Made by a program: the position numbers and the translations under genes | Source: Brachionus koreanus | Taxonomy: Eukaryota > Rotifera > Eurotatoria > Ploima > Brachionidae | Length of the DNA: 29,702 nucleotides | Assembly (NCBI GenBank): GCA_016987375.1 | Contig: PJRA01000493.1 | Coordinates: 1,051,375-1,081,076 of the forward strand | Direction of reading: 5' to 3' | Notes under the pieces: generated by a model | The model's database searches: none | The model's input: only the letters and a program-made list of their open reading frames with translations | What the model was told of the DNA's origin: nothing | Part shown: piece by piece, positions 21,194 to 29,702 of the stretch | Position numbering within the stretch: position 1 is the first letter of the stretch | How the letters are laid out: each line of letters starts with the position of its first letter

Positions 21194-23715
21194 ATTAATT
21201 AAATTTTATAATTGAATAAAGAATATTAGAAAAAATAAAAGAAAAAAGTATTTTAATGTAGAAAAAATTTCATAGGCTTATTTAAATGTTTGATTTCGAG
21301 CGTATATTTTCATTCTACGTTAGATTTTTTCTAAAGTTTTTTTTTACTAATATAATAAGTCAAGAGAAAATCTTCCAATTTTACATTTAAACACGTGAAA
21401 AATAATATGATCTAGAATTTTTATTTAAATTAAATTATATTCAAAGCAATGATTTTTTAAAAACAAGGTGACATTGAGCTCTTAAATGACAAATTTTTAT
21501 TATACTTCATCAAAATATAAAACTATGAAATATGAAATAAATAAAAACTTAAAAATATCAAAATAAATTAAATTAATTGATTTTTAATTTGTTTAGTAAT
21601 TCAATTTTAAAATAAATTTTTGTCCAAATTCAGAATAAACTTTTTAATTATTTTAAAGTAAAACAATTTTTCAAATAGTTGACCAATGTTTTTGGAAGAA
21701 TCGAAAAAATTTGTTTAGAAAATTTTTATATTAGCTAACATTTAAACTACATTATTATTAAATAAATTTATTAATTATTTTTTTTACAAAAAAATGATTA
21801 AATTTAAAAAAAAAATTAAATTGAAAGTCACAATTTAAACTTAAATACTACTGACGGCTGTTTTGTCTTATTTACATAAGTAATTTTTTTATTTATTTAT
21901 ATTTTGCTCTTGTTGACATGTATTAACAAAATAAAAAGGTAAAATTATAATTAATAGATAAATGAAAGCTAAAAAAAAATAGTACCCCATTTGTATACAA
22001 TGAAATAGAAATCAAAATATTCAATTTAAAGTTAATTTAACAATAAAAGATTTCTATCATATTTTAAAATAGTCTTAACTGATTATCATAAGAGTGATAA
22101 TTTTTAGTTAAAGACTCTTTAACAAGTTAATTTTCGACTAAATAAAAAAGAAAAAAAAGTATTTGGATAAGAAAATGACTATTTTTTTTTTGCTTTTTTA
22201 AAATTCAAGTCATAATTTTAAAGAATTAATTTAGGTTTTTTTTTTTTATTTCTAATTTAGGATCAAATTTTGTAAATAGAAAAATTATTAAATAAAAAAT
22301 AATGTTTTAATTTTGAATTTTTGAAATAGTTATGCTTTTTTTTGTAAGTCTAAATTAAAAGTTTCTCTCTTTAGCGAGTTAATTTAAAAGATTTTAATTA
22401 TCAATGATTTTTGATTGAACTATTAAGCTTAATTTTCATTTTAAAAACCATTTTGTTGTATGAAATTATTTAATTAAAATAAATTAGTTAAAATATTAGA
22501 ATTAAATTTGAATAATTACTATCTAAGACAAAATATTTTTCGTCGTATTCTAAACAAACAAGTTGTTGTGGTAAGTAAGTATTCCAATTTTAAATAAAAG
22601 TAAATAATTTTATATCGTAAAGTAAAAATTCATATATAATGATTTTATTAAATTAAATTAAACATTTTGTTCTAAAATGAAAATATAAACTGAGAAAAAT
22701 AAATACAAAAAAAACTTAGCTTACTTTAGGTACTAAATATGGGATGGAGCAATTAATCGGACAAAAAAATTTCGATTCGTTTCAGGTACAAGACCTAGTC
22801 TACTGGTAGGGTCTAAACGGTCTTGTTTAATTAAAAGAAAAATTTGAGAGAGTGATCTTTATTAAGAAATAATTTTTTTTCATAAATATATATTTCAATC
22901 AATGTATATACTGAAAATTATTTAACGAAATAAAGAAAAAAAATTAGTGAGAGAGAGAGAGAAAAAAAAAAAGAGAAAAAAAATCTAAAAATAAATACGA
23001 AATTTTCTAGGCTTTTTTTCAAGGCTTTTTCACCTAGTAATGGTCGAAGAGACCTAACAATTTTGACAGTCGAGTGAGCTGCAGGACAGGACAATGCCAG
23101 GCGCTTGTCTCGCGCCCATTACATTCGCCTTGCATAGTTGCATGAATTATCATAAACATCAAAAATTAGCATACATTATGCTGAATAATTTATCTAGTCA
23201 AAATCTCCATCATAAATTCTAGTCTAAAATAACTATTAATTTCGCAATGGCAATCTAGTACACACAAATCAAGTACAGTACATGTGTGTACATGTAGCTA
23301 GAATTTAACACACAAAAAAAAAAAACTTCATTAGTCTACATATATATGCATATAGAAATAAATTTTTATTTAATGGGATATTTTCTAATTTTTTTATTTT
23401 TTTTTATTTTTTTGTTGTTGTTATTTTTAATTGTTTCGAATATTCGGTAATTTTTTTTTTTTTTTTCAATTTAACAAAAATAAAATTTTTATTTAATTTA
23501 CTTTCCTTGTAGACAAATAATTAAATGACGACTATTTAAGAAAAAAAAAAATACCGTTTTTTATTTTTAAAAATTTTTATAAAAACCGTATGACTTAGTC
23601 CTCAATTACGTGAATATCACATAAAAACAACAAATTATCATATATAAATATTTAATTGTAATAAAAGAGAAATACTAAAAGAAAAGAAAGAAAGAATTCG
23701 TTGTAGCGATTTGAA
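21194..23715. other. Upstream region of CBP; A/T-rich with one GC-rich patch
   Basis: No gene is supported. The first part holds the polyadenylation signal of the Tyr-rich gene at 21215-21220. The rest is A/T-rich with A and T homopolymers, a (GA)n run at 22949-22961 and an inverted pair ACAAGACC / GGTCTTGT at about 22789-22825. The only compositional break is the GC-rich patch at 23041-23140. Confidence 0.5.
23041..23140. promoter_or_regulatory. GC-rich patch upstream of CBP (candidate promoter or 5' UTR exon)
   Basis: About 52% G+C over 100 bp and several CpG steps (for example CTCGCGCC), inside flanks of about 20% G+C. Only very short frames are open on either strand, so it is unlikely to be coding. 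It lies about 600 bp before the CBP start codon. Promoter, non-coding first exon and small RNA gene are all possible. Confidence 0.4.
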
Positions 23716-26700
23716 ATGATTAACGAAATGGACGCGGGTCCGCCGAACAAGCGGCCCAAAATCGGTGCCAACCAAGTGTACACGAGCCAAATGTCGGAGT
23801 CGGCCGACGTCAACCTAATCGAGAGCCTACTGCCCGACGAGCTGGTGCTCAGCGGCGAAGACCAGGGCCAAAGCAAGCCCGAGCAGTCGAATCAAATGTA
23901 CCTGAATATAATACCGGGCCAGTCGGGCTACATACAAGCCGGACAGCAATACTCGGTCAGCTCGCCGAGCTTGCAGAGCAACCAACCGGGCCGCATTGGC
24001 GCCAACTCGAATGCTGGCGTCGCGGCCAACCCTGCCAACCCCACGCCTTCGTCTCAAATGCAGCCGTCGGCCATGAACACCACGTTTCACAACGTGAGCA
24101 ACGTAAACATAAACAACATAAACATAATGCTGCAGCCGAATGGCCAACATGGTGCCAATCCGCAATCGGTGCGGTACGCACCGCCCTCCGCCCAAATGCC
24201 CATCAACCGACCACAATTCAACCAGCCGTCACAAAACCGTCACGTAAACAGTACAAACTATGCGCAAAATATACGCGCGCCCATGCCATCTGTTGAACAC
24301 CAACAGCAGCAGCAGCAGCAGCCGATCAACCGACCACCGTATCCGACAAACCGACCCAATTTAGTAAACAGTAACCAGCAAGCGATGCCGGCTCAGCAGA
24401 CGCAGCAAGCTCCTCCCAACCAGATGCCCAATCAAGGCCAATACGCGTATCAATATGCCAATGGTGCTCAATACCAGCATCCCATCCAACCACAGCTACA
24501 ACACCAACAACAACAACAACAGCATCAGCAGCAGCAGCAGCAACAACAGCAACAGCCAAATCAACCGGTTGCCACTGCTGTCATCAATCCGCAGCCGGTT
24601 CAGGCTCAGGCTCAGCAACTAAACGCCGTAAACGAACAAGAAAAGCGAAAATTAATACAACAACAGCTCATATTGCTGTTACACGCTCACAAATGCTCAC
24701 AACATCCGGAACGAGTGTGCAATGTGCCTCATTGTGCCACAATGAAAGAAGTTTTGTCCCATTTGACCCAGTGTAACGAGGGCCGCAGTTGTACACGAGC
24801 TCATTGCGCCTCGTCGCGTCAAATAATCGCCCATTGGAAAAGCTGCAATAAACAAGACTGTCCAGTGTGTCATCCGCTCAGACAAAATATAAACAACGAC
24901 ACAAATGTTCAAAGTAGACCGGCGGTCAATTTGCTGCAGCAACAGCCGCAGCAGCCGCGCACCACCAAGCCGTGGCACGAGAAAATCAACACAGACATGC
25001 GCAAGCATTTAATACAAAAAATAGTGCAGACAATATTTCCGACACAAGATCCAAAAATCTACACGGATCCGCGTTTGACCAATTTGGTCAATTATGCCAT
25101 TAGAACCGAATACGAAATGTACGATCAGGCCGAAAATCAAGAAGAGTATTTTCACTTGTTAGCCGAACGTATTTACAAAATTCAGAAGGAATTTGAAGAC
25201 AAGCGGAACAATGCAGCAGCGACAGGCAGCGGTGCCAATCAGCGTCAATCACAATGCTCAAACGACACCGTTGCCAAAGCAAACGACTTTCAAAATCAAC
25301 TAAATCCGTTGAACGTGTACAATCCGGACTTGTCGGCCGGCAACGGCGGTCCGCCCAACAAAGTAGCTCCGTCGTCCACCTCCAACGACATAAAAAAAAC
25401 AACATCGTCTAGTAAAATAAAATTGGAAGCTCACGAACTAGACAATAGCTGTAAATTAGAGATTAAACAAGAGCAGCAAATTGATGCTGTTAAAATTGAA
25501 ATTAAAAAAGAGCCCGATGACAATCAATTGACACAAGCGAAACAAGTGTCGCCAAATATTAAACAGGAAAAAACAAGCGAGCATGTTGAAGTGATTGGAG
25601 CGGGCTCATCGTCGTCGAACACTAGCAATAGTGGCACCAGTTCGTCGGCAATGGCATCCTCGTCGTCGTCGTCATCGTCGTCGTCGTCGGCCGGACCAAG
25701 TGTTGCCACGACGACCAAAGACGCGCACAACAAGCCTGTCATCAAATTTCCCAGCGAGTACTTGAGCGAAAAACTGCTGCCCATATTGGACACGGTTACA
25801 AACGATGTGGACGCATGGGCGTTTCTTGAGCCAGTCGATCCCGAACGACTAGGCCTGCACGACTACTTCACCATAATAAAACGACCGATGGATTTGTCGA
25901 CTATGCGCAAAAAGCTAGCCGACGGCAAGTACATTAATCCGCAAGAGTTTGTCGACGACATGTGGCTTATGTTCAACAACGCCTGGTTGTACAACAAAAA
26001 AACGTCTAAAGTGTACAAAAATTGTACTAAATTGTCCGAGATATTTTCGTCTCGTATCGATTCGGTCATGAAAGAAATGGGCTATTGCTGTGGCCAACAG
26101 TACACATTTTCGCCACAAGTTCTATTCTGCTGCGGCAATCAAATGTGTTGTACGATACCGCGCGACGGCATCTACTATTTGTACAACAACACGGATCAAA
26201 CAAGGCCCAATGTAAATTGTGACAAGTACACATATTGTATCAAGTGTTTCGAGTCGGCCAAGAGCGAAACGGTGCCGATCGGCGACGATCCGAGTCAACC
26301 ATTGCTCGATGTTAAAAAAAATCAGTTTGTACAAATGAAAAACGATTACGAAGAGCCCGAACAATTTGCCGAGTGTTCGGAGTGTGGTCGCAAGTGGCAT
26401 CAAATATGCGCTTTGTACATGGAGCAAATATTCACTAAATTTGTGTGCGACACGTGCATTAGAGAAAAAAGTCTCGTGGCCAAAAAAGAGAATCGATTTA
26501 ACTCGGCCAAACTGCAGCGCACTCAATTGGGCGATTTTCTCGAAAATCGTGTCAACAGCTACTTGAAGTCGGCGACGGACAGCGACGCTCATCTGCGAGC
26601 ACAAACGGGCCGCGTCACCATACGCATACTGTCGTCGGTGGACAAACAGTGCGAAGTAAAGCCCATGATGAAGAATCGATTCGACGGCGAAGTAGTCGAA

Positions 26701-29547
26701 CAATTTGCGTTTCGTACCAAGGCCATATTTGCCTTTGAGGAAATAGACGGCGCCGATGTCTGCTTTTTCGGCATGCACGTCCAAGAGTACGGCTCGGACG
26801 TGTCTCATCCGAACACTAGACGCGTCTACATATCCTACTTGGACTCGGTGTTCTTTTTTCGACCCAAAGAGCTGCGCACAAACGTCTATCACGAGATACT
26901 AATCGGCTACTTGGACTACGTCAAACGAATGGGCTTTCAGTGGGCGCACATTTGGGCGTGTCCGCCGTCCGAGGGCGACGACTACATATTTCACTGTCAT
27001 CCCGTCGAGCAAAAGGTGCCCAAGCCCAAGCGGCTCCAGGACTGGTACAAGAAAATGCTCGACAAGGGCATCATTGAACGCGTGGTCATCGACTACAAGG
27101 ACATATACAAGGACGCGATTGAGAACGGCGTCAAAACGCCCATGGACGTACCGTACTTTGAGGGCGACTTTTGGCCCAATGTTCTCGAGGATTGTATACG
27201 CGAGAGCGAACAAGAAGAGGAGAAGAGACGCAAGGAGGAGGCCGAATTGGCGATGGCGGCGGCCAACGACGACTTTTCGTCGTGCATTGACGAACAGTTT
27301 GGCGAGTCGTCCGACGCCAAAGAGCTAAGCTCGAATGGAAAGAAAAAAACAACGCTCAATCAGCAAAAAAAAAAGAACATCAAGTCGAAAATGTCTCAGC
27401 GAAAGAGTGTTAAAAAAGTTGGCTCGTCGTCTACCGACCTATTGAGCAAAATACTTGGCATTATGGAAAAGCACAAAGAGGTATTTTTTGTCATTAGGCT
27501 ATTGGACGCCAAACAAGTCGCCCAAATGGGACCAATAGTGGACAAAGATCCGGCCATATCGTGCGATCTAATGAATGGTCGCGATGAATTTCTTAATTTT
27601 GCGCGCGACAAACACCACGAATTTTCGTCGCTTAGACGCGCCAAATACTCAACACTGGCTCTGCTATTCGAATTGCACAATCAAAATAACGAGAAATTTG
27701 TGTACACGTGCAACAAGTGCAAGTGTCAAATGGAGGCCCGGTATCACTGTTTGGTGTGCGAAGACTTTGATTTGTGCTTTGAATGCTTTGAGACAAAGGG
27801 CGGCCACGAGCACAAAATGGAAAAGTTGCTCGCCGGTCAACATTCGTCGAACGAGCCCGACGCCGCCAAAAAGTCAGACTCAAAATCGGACGCCAAATCG
27901 GCCAAGTCTAAGCCAACTATTGAAATGTATGTAACTACGTTGATACATGCAGTGCATTGTCGCAATGCCAATTGTACAATTCCAAAGTGTATGCAATTCA
28001 AGCGTGTTATACAGCACGCCAAACAATGTCAAAAGTACAAGACAAATCAGTGCGATCATTGTCGTCAATTGTTTGCCTTGTGCATATTTCATGCCAAATT
28101 GTGCAAGGACGAGCATTGTCAAGTGCCGTTTTGTAACACGATCAAGCTCAAGCTTAAGCAACAGCGGGCGTTTAACAGCCAGGCCGAGAGACGTCGTATG
28201 CTCATGATGAACAAAACGTTTAGACAAAGCGGCAATCATAGCGCATCGTCCGCATCGCTCTCTTCGTCACAGACGCCAAGCTCGCCCAAAGACGAGCCAG
28301 CCGACACACAAAGCCCCAAAATGGCCAACATGCCCCAGGGAAAAGCAGCCGCCGCCGCCCATCATCACCACTATCCAATGGTCCATCATGCTCAATCGCA
28401 ACCTCAGTTTCATTCTCAGCCGCAAGCTAATTCAAATAATTTACACGTTTCTCAATCGAATATTCATCTAGCAAACAATTATGCCTATCAACAACAACAG
28501 CAGCAGCAGCAGCCGGCCATGATAAATAGTCCTGGCAAGGCTGCTTTGCAACAACAACAACAACAGCAACAGCAGCAACAAACCCAAATTCAGCAAAGAC
28601 CTATGATTCAGCCCCAATACCGACAAACAACACCCAATCCGCCTATTTACGACAATAGTAACGATCAAGCCAATTGGCAAAATCAAAATTATCGGGTAAT
28701 GTCTAATAGTCAGGGTGCTCAAGTTGTACAATCGTATGCGCCACAGCCAACGCCGCCACCGGCTTCTGTTCAGCCGCCCGTTCAACCAACCTATGCTCAA
28801 CAACAGCGTGAAATCGACACTAAACTTATACAACGATACAGACAAGCCACTACACACGCTGATCGTAATCAAATACTCATCGAAATTAAACAGTCTAGTC
28901 CAAATTTGTTCAATCAGATATGTCAACAACAACAGCAGCAGCAGCAGCAGTACATGCAGCAACAACAGCAACAGCATGTACAAGGTCAACAGACACAGCA
29001 GCCTATGGGACAACACAATCAGCAATGGAATCAAAGCGGTTACAATCAACAATCAATACAAAATCGATATCAAGGCATGAATGCAGGCCAGCAGTTGCCA
29101 ATGCAGCAACAGCAGCCGCAGACTAGGCCACCGATAATGCAACAACCAAATCAGCAGTATATTCAACAACAGCAGCACTCTTTGTCTAGTGGAGGGCAGC
29201 AGCAGCAGCAGCAGCAGCAAATGCTGCAGCAAAGACTGGTCGGGCAGCAAATGAACCCGCAACAAAGAATAATGGTTCATCAACAGCCCCAACCACAACC
29301 ACAACCACAACAGCATCCACAAGGCCAAATGATGCCAAGAAACATCTATCAGACAAATAGTATGCAACAAGTGTCAATGATGCAGCATCAGGGCTATCAT
29401 CAATTGGGCGATCAGGGTCAACTAATGAGCCAAACTAGGGATCAAATGTTGCTTCAAGCGTCACCAAATCAAGTATTAATGTCTAATCAACACAATCAAA
29501 ATCAAACAGCCACGGATAAATTGACCCAAGTTGCAGACAATCTTTGA
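23716..29547 (+). CDS. CREBBP: CREB-binding protein / p300 histone acetyltransferase, complete in one exon
   Basis: Nuclear transcription coactivator that acetylates histones and binds many activators. The uninterrupted frame gives 1943 residues (vertebrate CBP/p300 about 2400). The start is supported by GPPNKRPK and LPDEL near the N-terminus, as in p300/CBP. Approximate domains: TAZ1 310-387; KIX 416-500; bromodomain 679-789, with FNNAWLYN carrying the acetyl-lysine-binding Asn; Cys/His-rich RING-PHD 790-921; acetyltransferase 929-1325, with YLDSVFFF, the motif IWACPPSEGDDYIFHCHP and DWYKKML carrying the catalytic Tyr, plus a Lys-rich autoinhibitory loop near 1207-1235; ZZ finger 1328-1370; TAZ2 1402-1485; and a divergent NCBD-like helical segment 1698-1735. 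PolyQ and Gln/Pro/Asn-rich linkers fill both ends and a Ser run lies near 645-660. It has no introns, and its G+C and codon use (many C/G-ending codons) differ sharply from FHIP and TRF here. A polyadenylation signal lies at 29581. Confidence 0.98.
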   Translation: MINEMDAGPPNKRPKIGANQVYTSQMSESADVNLIESLLPDELVLSGEDQGQSKPEQSNQMYLNIIPGQSGYIQAGQQYSVSSPSLQSNQPGRIGANSNAGVAANPANPTPSSQMQPSAMNTTFHNVSNVNINNINIMLQPNGQHGANPQSVRYAPPSAQMPINRPQFNQPSQNRHVNSTNYAQNIRAPMPSVEHQQQQQQQPINRPPYPTNRPNLVNSNQQAMPAQQTQQAPPNQMPNQGQYAYQYANGAQYQHPIQPQLQHQQQQQQHQQQQQQQQQQPNQPVATAVINPQPVQAQAQQLNAVNEQEKRKLIQQQLILLLHAHKCSQHPERVCNVPHCATMKEVLSHLTQCNEGRSCTRAHCASSRQIIAHWKSCNKQDCPVCHPLRQNINNDTNVQSRPAVNLLQQQPQQPRTTKPWHEKINTDMRKHLIQKIVQTIFPTQDPKIYTDPRLTNLVNYAIRTEYEMYDQAENQEEYFHLLAERIYKIQKEFEDKRNNAAATGSGANQRQSQCSNDTVAKANDFQNQLNPLNVYNPDLSAGNGGPPNKVAPSSTSNDIKKTTSSSKIKLEAHELDNSCKLEIKQEQQIDAVKIEIKKEPDDNQLTQAKQVSPNIKQEKTSEHVEVIGAGSSSSNTSNSGTSSSAMASSSSSSSSSSSAGPSVATTTKDAHNKPVIKFPSEYLSEKLLPILDTVTNDVDAWAFLEPVDPERLGLHDYFTIIKRPMDLSTMRKKLADGKYINPQEFVDDMWLMFNNAWLYNKKTSKVYKNCTKLSEIFSSRIDSVMKEMGYCCGQQYTFSPQVLFCCGNQMCCTIPRDGIYYLYNNTDQTRPNVNCDKYTYCIKCFESAKSETVPIGDDPSQPLLDVKKNQFVQMKNDYEEPEQFAECSECGRKWHQICALYMEQIFTKFVCDTCIREKSLVAKKENRFNSAKLQRTQLGDFLENRVNSYLKSATDSDAHLRAQTGRVTIRILSSVDKQCEVKPMMKNRFDGEVVEQFAFRTKAIFAFEEIDGADVCFFGMHVQEYGSDVSHPNTRRVYISYLDSVFFFRPKELRTNVYHEILIGYLDYVKRMGFQWAHIWACPPSEGDDYIFHCHPVEQKVPKPKRLQDWYKKMLDKGIIERVVIDYKDIYKDAIENGVKTPMDVPYFEGDFWPNVLEDCIRESEQEEEKRRKEEAELAMAAANDDFSSCIDEQFGESSDAKELSSNGKKKTTLNQQKKKNIKSKMSQRKSVKKVGSSSTDLLSKILGIMEKHKEVFFVIRLLDAKQVAQMGPIVDKDPAISCDLMNGRDEFLNFARDKHHEFSSLRRAKYSTLALLFELHNQNNEKFVYTCNKCKCQMEARYHCLVCEDFDLCFECFETKGGHEHKMEKLLAGQHSSNEPDAAKKSDSKSDAKSAKSKPTIEMYVTTLIHAVHCRNANCTIPKCMQFKRVIQHAKQCQKYKTNQCDHCRQLFALCIFHAKLCKDEHCQVPFCNTIKLKLKQQRAFNSQAERRRMLMMNKTFRQSGNHSASSASLSSSQTPSSPKDEPADTQSPKMANMPQGKAAAAAHHHHYPMVHHAQSQPQFHSQPQANSNNLHVSQSNIHLANNYAYQQQQQQQQPAMINSPGKAALQQQQQQQQQQQTQIQQRPMIQPQYRQTTPNPPIYDNSNDQANWQNQNYRVMSNSQGAQVVQSYAPQPTPPPASVQPPVQPTYAQQQREIDTKLIQRYRQATTHADRNQILIEIKQSSPNLFNQICQQQQQQQQQYMQQQQQQHVQGQQTQQPMGQHNQQWNQSGYNQQSIQNRYQGMNAGQQLPMQQQQPQTRPPIMQQPNQQYIQQQQHSLSSGGQQQQQQQQMLQQRLVGQQMNPQQRIMVHQQPQPQPQPQQHPQGQMMPRNIYQTNSMQQVSMMQHQGYHQLGDQGQLMSQTRDQMLLQASPNQVLMSNQHNQNQTATDKLTQVADNL
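24499..24558 (+). repeat. Glutamine-codon repeat in CBP
   Basis: A mixed CAA/CAG tract interrupted by His codons, between the N-terminus and TAZ1. Similar tracts lie at about 24301-24322, 28489-28514, 28549-28580, 28924-28950 and 29197-29220. They are length-variable microsatellite-like sequence within disordered parts of the protein. Confidence 0.85.
25651..25692 (+). repeat. Serine-codon (TCG)n repeat in CBP
   Basis: A run of mostly TCG codons just before the bromodomain, encoding poly-Ser. Because it is almost pure in one codon it looks like a recent microsatellite expansion, unlike the mixed Gln tracts. Confidence 0.8.
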
Positions 29548-29580
29548 GCTTTTTATCTAGATAGGCTTTTCAATATTCAA

Positions 29581-29586
29581 AATAAA
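29581..29586 (+). other. Polyadenylation signal of CBP
   Basis: AATAAA 33 bases after the TGA stop codon, followed by an A-rich stretch and then a T-rich region. This suggests a very short 3' UTR for so large a message. Confidence 0.6.
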
Positions 29587-29702
29587 ACAAAAAAAAACTA
29601 TCGTTGTGGAGCCGTTTTTATTAAATTCTATGAGGAGTGTGAAGTCTTTTTATTTTTCTTGACCAAATTTTTTTTTCTTCCTCTTCTTCAATTTATCTCT
29701 CT

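Noticed and set aside
20847..21215. Overlapping frames on both strands across the Tyr-rich gene
   Set aside because: Open only because TAT/TAC-rich repetitive codons avoid stops in other frames.
26122..26892. 256-codon minus-strand frame inside CBP
   Set aside because: Antisense to the bromodomain-to-acetyltransferase region; its openness follows from the GC-rich codon use of CBP.
1..29702. CRISPR arrays, bacterial operons, prophage or toxin systems
   Set aside because: No spaced direct repeats, no ribosome binding sites, and all recognisable genes are spliced or metazoan in type.

Overview
The window is nuclear DNA of an AT-rich invertebrate animal. Non-coding DNA is very A/T-rich with long A and T runs, genes carry GT-AG introns, polyadenylation signals (AATAAA) follow stops, and every recognisable product is a metazoan type. 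Many introns are only 45-90 bp. The phylum cannot be fixed from the sequence alone; a rotifer or another compact AT-rich invertebrate would fit, but this is a guess.

Layout: (1) 1330-1705 (+) holds the last two exons of a group XII secreted phospholipase A2. (2) 1878-3626 (-) is a five-exon gene for a 485-residue protein ending in a telobox Myb domain, the layout of telomere-repeat binding factors (TRF). It converges on the PLA2 gene with about 170 bp between stops. (3) 4405-4656 and 6071-6208 (-) hold exon-like segments of one or two unrecognised genes. (4) 8586-18686 (+) is a ten-exon FHIP gene (FTS-Hook interacting protein, FAM160 family). Its large first intron contains a foldback DNA transposon, related repeats and a 261-base assembly gap. 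Its large eighth intron contains the 3' end of a LINE in antisense. (5) 19151-20085 (+) is a two-exon RWDD2 gene. It is followed after 123 bp by a two-exon gene for a 71-residue single-span membrane protein (20209-20482, possibly SMIM20/MITRAC7-like). (6) 20822-21193 (+) is a TATA-driven gene for a secreted tyrosine-rich protein. (7) 23716-29547 (+) is a complete CBP/p300 acetyltransferase encoded by a single 5.8 kb exon, far more GC-rich than anything around it.

The genes are a mix of ordinary eukaryotic functions: chromatin and transcription (CBP), telomeres (TRF), dynein/endosome transport (FHIP), lipid hydrolysis (PLA2) and secretion (Tyr-rich protein). Nothing suggests a shared pathway. 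The main points of interest are the mobile elements with clean target-site duplications in FHIP introns, the intronless GC-rich CBP with a GC-rich patch upstream, the invertebrate TRF-like gene, and the tight RWDD2/small-membrane-protein pair with an acceptor-like site just before the second ATG.
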